From positions 1 through 11,716 of the forward strand of contig CAYTSA010000109.1 of assembly GCA_964440345.1 (NCBI GenBank): 11,716 nucleotides of DNA, in the 5' to 3' direction. The notes beneath the pieces are model-generated. The model did not search any database and was not told where the DNA came from. It worked only from the letters and a program-made list of their open reading frames with translations. Made by a program: the position numbers and the translations under genes. This DNA comes from CAYTSA01 sp964440345. Its GTDB lineage: Bacteria > Desulfobacterota > Desulfovibrionia > Desulfovibrionales > Desulfovibrionaceae. Positions 1-5,239 of the stretch are shown here, piece after piece (within the stretch, counting starts at the first letter, position 1; each line of letters starts with the position of its first letter).

Positions 1-68
1 AGAGTGCAGGCCGCCATGGAGGCCAAAGCGTCAAAATCGGTTCCGGTGTGGGTGGTGATTATCTGCAT
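1..68 (-). CDS. DHH-family phosphoesterase-type protein, 5' end only (probably CBS/nucleotidyltransferase fusion)
   Basis: Read on the minus strand from an ATG at 68, the first 22 codons give MQIITTHTGTDFDALASMAA followed by CT, and the gene runs off the left edge. An AGGAG sits seven bases upstream (+ strand 76-80), which supports the start. The H-x(3)-D-x-D-A-L pattern at residues 7-14 is the N-terminal metal-binding motif of DHH phosphoesterases (NrnA/pAp phosphatase, exopolyphosphatase and RecJ relatives). From memory, this N-terminus is closest to long Desulfovibrio-type proteins that join a DHH domain to CBS domains and a poly(A) polymerase/tRNA nucleotidyltransferase domain. Only the DHH start is visible, so the fusion is inferred. 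It is divergent from the N-acetyltransferase gene. Confidence 0.72.
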   Translation of the reverse strand, partial: MQIITTHTGTDFDALASMAACT

Positions 69-140
69 GGGGGGCTCCTGGGATGGCTGTTGGGGTAAAG
101 CCGTGTAGCACAGGGCGGGCGGGCTTGGCTATTGGCGGAG

Positions 141-233
141 CGAGCGTAGGGCGGCTCGGCCGTGTTCGACACATGGGGGAATACAGGCTAAAAACCTGTT
201 GTCGTCGGCCTGGGGCTGCATGCAAACAGGCCG
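141..233. other. Chain of four small hairpins in the divergent intergenic region
   Basis: This 224-base gap between the DHH gene (start 68) and the N-acetyltransferase start (293) has no credible gene. It holds four consecutive short inverted repeats: CGAGC/GCTCG (141-145 with 154-158), CCGTG/CATGG (160-164 with 172-176, one G-T pair, loop TTCGACA), ACAGG/CCTGT (183-187 with 195-199, loop CTAAAAA) and CGGCCTG/CAGGCCG (206-212 with 227-233). They could be a structured leader on either strand or chance in GC-rich DNA. I match it to no known RNA family. Confidence 0.3.
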
Positions 234-292
234 GCGTTATGAACCGCCAGCACGCGCCGACCAGCGAACAATGCGGCGCAAAAGGTATTGCC

Positions 293-873
293 ATGGAAAG
301 CTTTGCATTCGATACCCACGCCTACCTGGCGCGGTTGGGCCTGTCCGCCAGCATACGCCCGGACCTGGACGGGCTGCAAACCCTGCAATGGGCGCAGCTT
401 CTGGCCATCCCGTTTGAAAATTTCGACATTCAACTGCGCCGCGGCGTGAACCTGGAGCCGGCGCACCTTTTTGACAAGCTGGTGGGCCGGCCCCGGGGCG
501 GCTATTGCTTCGAGCTGAACGGGCTGTTCCTCATGGCGCTGCAAGCCTTCGGCTTCCAGGCCCGTCCGCTGCTGGCGCGGGTTCAGGTGTCGGGAACGCC
601 CCCAGGCCGGGGGCATCAGATATCCCTTGTCGAACTAGCCGGCCGGCAGTGGATTGCGGACGTTGGTTTTGGCAAGGACACGCCGCTCGGGCCCTTGCTG
701 CTGCAACTGGATGCTGTGCAGGAGTTTCGCGGCCAGCCCTTCCGGTTGACCGACGGCGGCAGATACGGCGCCATGCTGCCACCAGTCCGCATACGTTTTT
801 CACCACATCCCGCGTTGCCGTGAAGTATTATGAAGACGGCTGCGCCTCGCTGTACAACTATAGCATTTCACGG
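293..873 (+). pseudogene. Arylamine N-acetyltransferase (NAT) pseudogene, internal deletion and 3' truncation
   Basis: From ATG 293 the frame reads as a typical NAT for 162 residues: IPFENFDI near residue 39, RGGYCFELNG holding catalytic Cys72, GRGHQISLVEL with His108 and WIADVGFGKDTPLGPL with Asp123. All three triad residues are present. NATs acetylate arylamines or related amines from acetyl-CoA, and intact ones are about 250-280 residues. After codon 162 (base 778) homology jumps to another frame: from 781 it reads TSPHTFFTTSRVAVKYYEDG and then ASLYNYSIS, which resembles the NAT region just after the domain 2/3 junction. About 30-40 residues are therefore missing and the reading frame has shifted. 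Homology then stops at about 861-873, where a palindromic repeat begins, so about 50 C-terminal residues are also lost. The open frame itself ends at 823 with a nonsense tail. An upstream in-frame ATG at 83 exists, but its extra 70 residues look non-coding. Confidence 0.8.
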
Positions 874-880
874 CAATGCT
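862..880. repeat. Degenerate copy of palindromic element
   Basis: AGCATTTCACGGCAATGCT has the same left arm (AGCATTTCA) as the perfect element that starts at 899, and a decayed right arm (AATGCT). It can form a 6-bp stem (862-867 with 875-880). It lies exactly where N-acetyltransferase homology fades out, 18 bases before the perfect copy. Confidence 0.55.
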
Positions 881-898
881 TTACAAGCAAATCCTTGC

Positions 899-924
899 AG
901 AGCATTTCAACTGTGAAATGCTCT
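899..924. repeat. Perfect 26-base palindromic element, copy A
   Basis: The arms AGAGCATTTCA (899-909) and TGAAATGCTCT (914-924) are exact inverted complements around an ACTG loop. An identical 26-base sequence occurs at 4416-4441, so this is a dispersed repeat and not a one-off hairpin. The element overlaps the stop codon of the minus-strand nucleotidyltransferase gene (TAG at 925-923), so it sits exactly at that gene's 3' end. There is no T-run on either side, so it is not a canonical intrinsic terminator. REP-like or mobile palindrome are the likeliest explanations. Confidence 0.85.
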
Positions 925-1243
925 AGAATTTCGCTGCATCGTCACGTTGATACAATACTGCTCCAACGCGCTGGATGTGATCACGCAATGCATCGTGTGT
1001 GATCTGGCTGTATATCGTTACGTCTATCGTATATGGTAAGTCGAGATCGTCGAGTTCAAGTAGTATCCTGTCTCGTTCTGCTGCGGTAATCTCTTTTCCT
1101 TGCAGGTTCAAATCAATGTCTGAGCCGGGCGCGTGGTTGCCCTTGGCTCTGGATCCATAGAGAACGGCTTTTTCCACGGCGGGGTGCTTGGACAGAACCA
1201 CCTGTATTTTATGTATGACGTGCGCATCCAGCCCGAAACGCAT
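923..1243 (-). CDS. mntA: MntA-type nucleotidyltransferase antitoxin (HI0073 family)
   Basis: A minimal nucleotidyltransferase of 106 residues. It carries the family motif G-S-x(10)-D-x-D (GSRAKGNHAPGSDIDL), and a third acidic position lies in the YTIDVTIY strand. Proteins of this type pair with HepT toxins. Characterised MntA antitoxins transfer AMP from ATP onto a tyrosine of HepT and so silence its RNase activity (established for other members). The gene follows hepT in a TGATG arrangement: the ATG at 1243 overlaps the hepT stop codon, with GGGGA about six bases upstream. A GTG at 1246 is an alternative start adding one residue. The stop codon (925-923) overlaps palindromic element copy A. 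Length is normal for the family, so it looks intact. Confidence 0.85.
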   Translation of the reverse strand: MRFGLDAHVIHKIQVVLSKHPAVEKAVLYGSRAKGNHAPGSDIDLNLQGKEITAAERDRILLELDDLDLPYTIDVTIYSQITHDALRDHIQRVGAVLYQRDDAAKF

Positions 1244-1668
1244 CACGCATCCCCGGATTCTTCCAGTATCATAGTGAACCGCTCGGACATTTTCTTGAAT
1301 TTTGGAAAATATTCCGTCACGATGCGTTCCGCTATCTCTTCCGCAATCTCAATATTGTACGTGTGCGAGGAACGGTTCCGGTCCAGGATCATGGTCATCC
1401 AGACATCGCCGTTATCAATCAAGCCGTTTTTGAATGCTGAACGAACCGCGTCCTTTGATCCAATAAGATTGTGTATCCCCTGGTGTTGCAGAAAATCTTT
1501 GAGGACGTTCCAGGCCAGCTCGTGGGTAAACTCAAACCCCTGAATCAGCCCCTGTTTTTCAAGGTCCGACAGCTCGCGTTGTTCGGCCAGCTCCACTGCT
1601 TCGGCGAGCTTCTGGAGCGCTCTCTGGTAGTTTTCAAACCGTTGTTTCCAGCGGATGTCTTTGGACAT
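1243..1668 (-). CDS. hepT: HepT-like toxin / nucleotidyltransferase substrate-binding protein (HI0074 family)
   Basis: A 141-residue, predicted all-helical protein of the HI0074 type. The segment DRNRSSHTYN matches R-x(4)-H-x-Y (R, N-R-S-S, H, T, Y), the HEPN active-site motif. In characterised HepT proteins this site cuts RNA, and its Tyr is AMPylated by MntA. The upstream FTHELAWNVLKDFLQ region is also typical. The start at 1668 is supported by AAGGGG about nine bases upstream (minus strand). It is the first gene of a two-gene operon and overlaps mntA translationally, as usual for toxin-antitoxin pairs. Toxicity is inferred from family and arrangement; the older name, nucleotidyltransferase substrate-binding protein, fits equally well. 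The pair sits between a pseudogene and an IS remnant, consistent with horizontal acquisition. Confidence 0.85.
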   Translation of the reverse strand: MSKDIRWKQRFENYQRALQKLAEAVELAEQRELSDLEKQGLIQGFEFTHELAWNVLKDFLQHQGIHNLIGSKDAVRSAFKNGLIDNGDVWMTMILDRNRSSHTYNIEIAEEIAERIVTEYFPKFKKMSERFTMILEESGDA

Positions 1669-1921
1669 GAGTCAATCCCCTTATACTTCAGGGCAATGTA
1701 TCCTTTACAAAGGGAACACGCAATCCTGACCCTGGCTTTGCCGCTGGTCCTGCTGCTGGTTCACGCTGGCTTTGAGACGACCTGATTCTTCGGGACCAGC
1801 TGGAGGGTATTCCAGAGCATTATGACGGGCATTCGCCTGTATTAGGGCAAAAAAGTTGTATATCGACCCTGCATGGAATTATTGACGGCATGATCCGGCG
1901 GAAGTATTTAAGAAAATGTGG
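1669..1921. other. 253-base stretch with no assignable gene; possible decayed coding DNA on + strand
   Basis: No intact gene is recognised. On the + strand an ATG at 1696 opens a 29-codon frame ending at 1785 with a strongly hydrophobic run (LTLALPLVLLLVHAGF). From 1786 the reading continues open in another frame as DLILRDQLEGIPEHYDG and beyond, to about 1970. The pattern of an N-terminal membrane helix followed by a frameshift suggests a degraded membrane-protein gene (a PAP2-like N-terminus crossed my mind), but I cannot name it. No clear promoter or terminator was seen. The right end overlaps what looks like out-of-frame transposase remnant (about 1900-1921). Confidence 0.25.
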
Positions 1922-2131
1922 CTATGCCGTTAGCTCCGCAGTCTGCCTTTTGTAAGCTTTGCACTGATAAAGGCCGCGTTTTGGCAAAGTGTAATACTTT
2001 CTTGAACCGCAATTGGGGCATTGAAAGCCCTCAGGCCACCGAAATGAAGAGAGTTTATCTTCACAAACACTCTCGTTAGGGTAACGCTTTTGAAAGTCCA
2101 GGAAGCTCATGCTTTCATATAATGTGGTCAT
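1922..2131 (-). pseudogene. IS1595-family transposase, N-terminal fragment
   Basis: The 69 residues match the N-terminus of IS1595-type transposases: SFLDFQKRYPNE, then FRWPEGFQCPNCGSRKYY, then LYQCKAYKRQT. This is the zinc-ribbon domain that precedes the DDE catalytic domain, which is absent (family members are roughly 200-320 residues). Two lesions are visible. The fourth zinc ligand, normally Cys in YQCxxCxxQT, is Tyr. The frame stops right after LTA, where the family normally continues GTIFH-x-T; a similar HIFLNTS can be read one frame off just beyond. A good ribosome site (AAGGAG, eight bases before the ATG) remains. No terminal inverted repeats could be paired, so this is a remnant and not a mobile element. 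Confidence 0.75.
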
Positions 2132-2210
2132 GGCCCTGCTCCTTTTCTAGGCTTTTTCTAGATTATTACTACTCTTCGGAGCTAAATCTATAACCACAAA
2201 AGCGGAAAAG

Positions 2211-2240
2211 TTCGTGACACGTTTTTAAGAATGATATATC
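2211..2240 (+). promoter_or_regulatory. Candidate promoter and operator-like palindrome for the nickel operon
   Basis: Upstream of cbiM, an extended -10 of the form TGATATATC (2232-2240) lies 18 bases downstream of a weak -35 (TTCGTG, 2211-2216); an alternative pairing is GTGACA (2214-2219) with TATCAG (2237-2242). The small palindrome CGTG-A-CACG (2213-2221) overlaps the -35 region and could be an operator. It resembles only one half of the spaced GTGTTAC/GTAACAC NikR sites I recall from Desulfovibrio, so NikR control is not shown. Confidence 0.3.
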
Positions 2241-2283
2241 AGATTGAACCACGCGCTAAGTAAAACTACAAAGGCAACATCGC

Positions 2284-2892
2284 ATGCACATTTCTGAGGG
2301 CGTTCTTTCCGGACCGGCGCTTCTGGCCGGTGCTTGTGTCACCGTGGCCGGGACAGCCGTGGGCCTGCGCAAGCTGGACGGCGAGCGGCTGGTGACTGTG
2401 GCCCTGGCCGCCGCTGCGTTTTTCACGGCCTCGCTGGTGCACATCCCCCTGGGTCCGGCCTCCGGGCACCTTATCCTTAACGGCTTGGCTGGCGTATTGC
2501 TCGGCTGGGCTGCTTTCCCGGCCATTCTGGCCGGGTTGGTGCTGCAGGCCGTGCTGTTTCAATACGGCGGTCTTACGGCGCTGGGCGTGAACTGCGCCAA
2601 CATGGCCCTGCCGGCTGTGGCTTGCGGCTATGTATACCGGCGCTGGGCTCGCGGCGGGGGCAGGCGCAGGTCTGTGGCCGCCTTTGTCTGCGGCGGCGGG
2701 GCAGTGCTGCTGGCCGGCCTTCTCACCGCCGGCGCTCTTACGTTCTCTGACCAGGGTTTTGCTGCGGCCGCAGGCGTGCTGCTGGCCGCGCATGCGCCCG
2801 TTGCTCTGGCCGAAGGGGCCGTGACCATGTTCATTGTATCCTTCCTGGCCCGGGTGCGGCCGGAGCTGCTCGGGGAGCTGAACGCCACATGA
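2284..2892 (+). CDS. cbiM: Nickel/cobalt ECF transporter substrate-binding membrane component (CbiM/NikM)
   Basis: A 202-residue integral membrane protein of the CbiM/NikM family, the S component that captures Ni2+ or Co2+ for an energy-coupling-factor importer. It begins MHISEGVLSG, the family hallmark. In the solved NikM2 structure, the N-terminal amine, His2 and an internal His coordinate the metal. Candidate internal ligands here are His53 and His62 in HIPLGPASGHLILNG. There are several hydrophobic helices, including LVTVALAAAAFFTASLV and AILAGLVLQAVLF, and no fused NikN domain. The start is fixed by the conserved Met-His and an AAGG (2271-2274) nine bases upstream. The stop overlaps the next start by four bases (ATGA). 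Nickel rather than cobalt specificity is inferred from the NikL and NikK neighbours. Confidence 0.93.
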   Translation: MHISEGVLSGPALLAGACVTVAGTAVGLRKLDGERLVTVALAAAAFFTASLVHIPLGPASGHLILNGLAGVLLGWAAFPAILAGLVLQAVLFQYGGLTALGVNCANMALPAVACGYVYRRWARGGGRRRSVAAFVCGGGAVLLAGLLTAGALTFSDQGFAAAAGVLLAAHAPVALAEGAVTMFIVSFLARVRPELLGELNAT

Positions 2893-3533
2893 AAAATGCA
2901 ACATTCTATCTGCTTATCCTTGTTGTTTCCATTAGCCTGTGCGCTGGCCTGGCCCATGCGCACCGGGTCTTCATCTACGCCTACGCCCAGGACGGCCGCA
3001 TCTACACCGAATCAGGGTTCGGCAAGGACCGGCCGGTGGTCAAAGGCACGGTGGAAATACGCAACGCAAAGACCGGAGAGTTGTTGCTCTCCTGCGAGCC
3101 AGACGTAGCCGGGAAATGCGATTTCGCCATTCCTCGGGCCGCCCGGGAAGGGCGCATGGATTTGGCGTTTACCGTTTTTGCAGGCGAAGGCCACCAGGGC
3201 GGGTGGCGCATGGCCGCAGACGAATACCTGCCTCCCGTCCAGGACGCAGGCGCTGGAGGCGCAGAGTCCCCCGGCCACGGTGAGCCGCCTGTGGATGCAG
3301 CGGCGACTCCGCCTGCGAGCTTGAAAGAACTGCCCGAGGACCTTCAGGATATCGTGCGCAACGCCGTGCGCCAGGAGCTGGCGCAGCAGCTAGAGCAACA
3401 ATTGGGCCCCATCCGGCGCAGCTTGGCCGCCATGCAGAATCCCACGCCCGGCCTGAGGGAAATCGTGGGCGGCCTGGGCTGGATACTCGGCCTGTGCGGC
3501 GTTGCGGCCCTGGCGTACAACCGGCGCAAATAG
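2889..3533 (+). CDS. NikL-type periplasmic, membrane-anchored accessory protein of the nickel transporter
   Basis: A 214-residue protein: signal peptide (1-24, predicted cleavage AHA|H), a beta-rich domain of the carboxypeptidase-regulatory type (about 25-115, with KGTVEIRNAKTGELL), a Pro/Ala/Gly-rich linker, a charged helical, probably coiled-coil, segment (about 145-180, LQDIVRNAVRQELAQQLEQQ), and a C-terminal membrane helix (about 192-210) followed by NRRK. It should sit on the periplasmic face beside CbiM. Predicted processing leaves His25 as the mature N-terminus, a possible metal ligand. It overlaps cbiM by four bases (ATGA), suggesting translational coupling. Proteins of this layout accompany NikM in deltaproteobacterial clusters (NikL, known by comparative genomics); the biochemical role is not settled. 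A terminator-like hairpin overlaps its 3' end. Confidence 0.82.
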   Translation: MKNATFYLLILVVSISLCAGLAHAHRVFIYAYAQDGRIYTESGFGKDRPVVKGTVEIRNAKTGELLLSCEPDVAGKCDFAIPRAAREGRMDLAFTVFAGEGHQGGWRMAADEYLPPVQDAGAGGAESPGHGEPPVDAAATPPASLKELPEDLQDIVRNAVRQELAQQLEQQLGPIRRSLAAMQNPTPGLREIVGGLGWILGLCGVAALAYNRRK

Positions 3534-3542
3534 TTTTTTTTT
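3502..3542 (+). terminator. Terminator-like hairpin at end of nikL
   Basis: TTGC(G)GCC (3502-3509) can pair with GGCGCAA (3523-3529), giving 7 bp with one bulged G and a 13-base loop. After ATAG comes a run of nine T (3534-3542). The stem lies within the last codons of nikL. It may act as a leaky internal terminator or mRNA 3'-end stabiliser between nikML and nikK. The stem is imperfect, so strength is uncertain. Confidence 0.45.
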
Positions 3543-3602
3543 GGTCATTGGTAACATGTTTCTAGCTTTTTTATGTAAATTTTAAACCTGAAGGAGAAAC
3601 GC

Positions 3603-4364
3603 ATGTCCCGTTTAGGCGCCTGTTTCACCACACTGGTTCTTGTTCTTGCCTTTGCCGCTCCGGCGAGGGCCCATTTCGGCATGCTCATTCCGGAGCATTC
3701 CATAGTCCCCATGCAGGATAAGACCCTTACCCTAACGCTTTCGTTTACGCACCCCTTTGAAATGGCCGGGATGGAATTGGTAAAGCCCAAACAGTTCTTC
3801 GTGGTGTACGACGGCGAAAAGAAGGACCTGACAGGGACGCTGCAAAAAGCTTCGGTCATGGATCACACAGCCTGGACCGCTGAGTACAGTGTGGGCCGGC
3901 CTGGCATGTACATCTTCGCATTCGAGCCGCAGCCATATCCGGAGCCGGCCGAGGACAACTACATTATTCACTACACCAAGACAGTGGTCTCTGCCTTTGA
4001 CGAGGGCGAGGACTGGAATACCGAAGTGGGGCTGAAGACCGAGATAGTGCCCCTGGCGCGTCCCTGGGGCTTGTACAAAGGAAACGTGTTCCAAGGTGTT
4101 GTAAAAAAGGACGGCAAGCCCGTGCCCTACGCCCGGGTGGAGGTGGAGTACTACAATAGAGACAGCGAATATGTTGCGCCCAGCGACGCGCTGGTCACCC
4201 AGGAGGTGCTGGCCGACGGCAACGGCGTGTTCACCTACGCCTGCCCAAAGGCCGGCTGGTGGGGCTTTGCCGCGCTCACAGACGCAGACTACACCATAGA
4301 AGGCAAGGACGTGGAGCTGGGCGCCGTGATCTGGGTGGAGCTCTTGGAGTGGCAAAAGAAATAG
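3603..4364 (+). CDS. NikK-type periplasmic DUF4198 protein of the nickel transporter
   Basis: A 253-residue secreted protein of the DUF4198 family. The signal peptide spans residues 1-23 (hydrophobic TLVLVLAFAAPARA), with predicted cleavage ARA|HFGMLIP, leaving His24 as the mature N-terminus. The rest is predicted beta-sandwich; the second half (GNVFQGVVKKDGKPVPYARVEVEYYN, given here in part) resembles carboxypeptidase-regulatory/Ig-like folds. No membrane anchor is seen, so it should be soluble in the periplasm. DUF4198 proteins recur in NikMQO clusters (NikK) and are thought to help present nickel to NikM; this is context-based knowledge. A strong ribosome site (AAGGAG, 3593-3598) fixes the start. 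It is separated from nikL by 69 bases with a T-run, and from cbiQ by 113 bases holding a terminator-like structure. Confidence 0.85.
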   Translation: MSRLGACFTTLVLVLAFAAPARAHFGMLIPEHSIVPMQDKTLTLTLSFTHPFEMAGMELVKPKQFFVVYDGEKKDLTGTLQKASVMDHTAWTAEYSVGRPGMYIFAFEPQPYPEPAEDNYIIHYTKTVVSAFDEGEDWNTEVGLKTEIVPLARPWGLYKGNVFQGVVKKDGKPVPYARVEVEYYNRDSEYVAPSDALVTQEVLADGNGVFTYACPKAGWWGFAALTDADYTIEGKDVELGAVIWVELLEWQKK

Positions 4365-4396
4365 GGTAGCACTTTGTTGAGAAAGTCGATGTCGCC

Positions 4397-4469
4397 GGGC
4401 CGGGACTGGCGCTCTAGAGCATTTCAACTGTGAAATGCTCTAATGTGCTGCACAGACCCGGCCCTTTTT
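4397..4469 (+). terminator. Terminator-like structure between nikK and cbiQ with a palindromic element in its loop
   Basis: GGGCCGGG (4397-4404) pairs perfectly with CCCGGCCC (4457-4464), extended past an A/A mismatch by CTG/CAG (4406-4408 with 4453-4455), and is followed directly by TTTTT (4465-4469). The 44-base interior contains palindromic element copy B (4416-4441). The GC-rich stem plus T-run is the standard intrinsic terminator pattern, although the large loop would make it work only through the nested hairpin. Confidence 0.6.
4416..4441. repeat. Perfect 26-base palindromic element, copy B
   Basis: Identical over 26 bases to copy A (899-924): arms AGAGCATTTCA and TGAAATGCTCT around ACTG. 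Here the symmetry extends one base on each side (T4415, A4442), and a GCTCTAGAGC palindrome (4411-4420) overlaps the left edge. It lies in the loop of the terminator-like structure upstream of cbiQ. Confidence 0.9.
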
Positions 4470-4477
4470 GATTAATT

Positions 4478-5239
4478 ATGATGACACCCGTACCAGCCAT
4501 ATCGCCCCTGGACCGGCTGGCGCCCTCATCCCGCCTGCTCGGCCTGGTCTGCGTCGCCGTACCTGGCGCGTTGGTCCAGACCTTGTTTGGCGGCGCGGCG
4601 GTGCTGTTGCTCGGTTGCCTGCTGGCGGCCTGCGCCCGGCTTCCTGTTTTGCCGTTGCTGCGCCGGTTGGCGGTGGTTAATGGTTTTGTGGCCTTTCTCT
4701 GGCTGCTGCTGCCGCTCACATATCCTGGCGAAACACTGTTCACGCTGGGGCCGCTGCACTTCTCCCGGACGGGCGCATTCATGGCCGGGCTTATTACCCT
4801 TAAGTCCAACGGGCTGGTGCTAGCCTTTACCGGCCTGGCCGCAGCCATGCCCATGCACGAGCTGGGGCGGGGGTTGCACGCATTGCGCACGCCGTCCGCG
4901 TTCATACAGCTGTTGCTTTTCACCGCCCGCTACGTGCACGTTTTTGGCGACGAGCTTCGCCGGCTGCGCCAGGCCGCCAGGGCCAGAGGCTTTGCCCCCC
5001 GCACCAACGCCCACACCTACCGGACCTACGGCTATATGGCCGGCATGCTCCTGGCGCGCAGCCACGACCGGGCCAAGCGGGTCTATTGGGCCATGCTTTG
5101 CCGGGGTTTTACCGGAGTGTTTCCGGCCCCGGAAGGGGCGCGCTGGAGGGGGCGGGACGCGTTGTTTTCCGCCGCCGCACTCTGCCTGGCCGCAGCCCTT
5201 GCGGTTATGGACGCAATGCTGTTATCGAGCAGGCCATGA
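4478..5239 (+). CDS. cbiQ: Nickel/cobalt ECF transporter transmembrane coupling protein (CbiQ/NikQ)
   Basis: A 253-residue EcfT-type membrane protein that couples the ATPase to CbiM. It has hydrophobic helices through residues 20-125 and a cytoplasmic region carrying the two coupling motifs: ARARGF (Ala169-Arg170-Gly171) and MLCRGF (Arg209-Gly210). A final membrane helix lies at about 229-249. The start is ATG 4478 or the adjacent ATG 4481. No Shine-Dalgarno is visible in front (GATTAATT), unlike its neighbours, so initiation may be weak. It follows a terminator-like structure, and its stop overlaps the cbiO start by four bases (ATGA). Family assignment is firm; the metal is taken from context. 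Confidence 0.9.
   Translation: MMTPVPAISPLDRLAPSSRLLGLVCVAVPGALVQTLFGGAAVLLLGCLLAACARLPVLPLLRRLAVVNGFVAFLWLLLPLTYPGETLFTLGPLHFSRTGAFMAGLITLKSNGLVLAFTGLAAAMPMHELGRGLHALRTPSAFIQLLLFTARYVHVFGDELRRLRQAARARGFAPRTNAHTYRTYGYMAGMLLARSHDRAKRVYWAMLCRGFTGVFPAPEGARWRGRDALFSAAALCLAAALAVMDAMLLSSRP

Noticed and set aside
160..176. T-arm-like hairpin with TTCGACA loop suggesting a tRNA
   Set aside because: No matching acceptor strand, D-arm or CCA end lies at tRNA distance, and the neighbouring anticodon-like loop is on the wrong side and would read AAA.
83..292. In-frame upstream extension of the N-acetyltransferase from ATG 83
   Set aside because: The extra residues are not NAT-like, and the family N-terminus begins at ATG 293.
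1814..1821. AGAGCATT, matching the first eight bases of the palindromic element
   Set aside because: The inverted partner arm is missing and an 8-base match is expected by chance in a window of this size.
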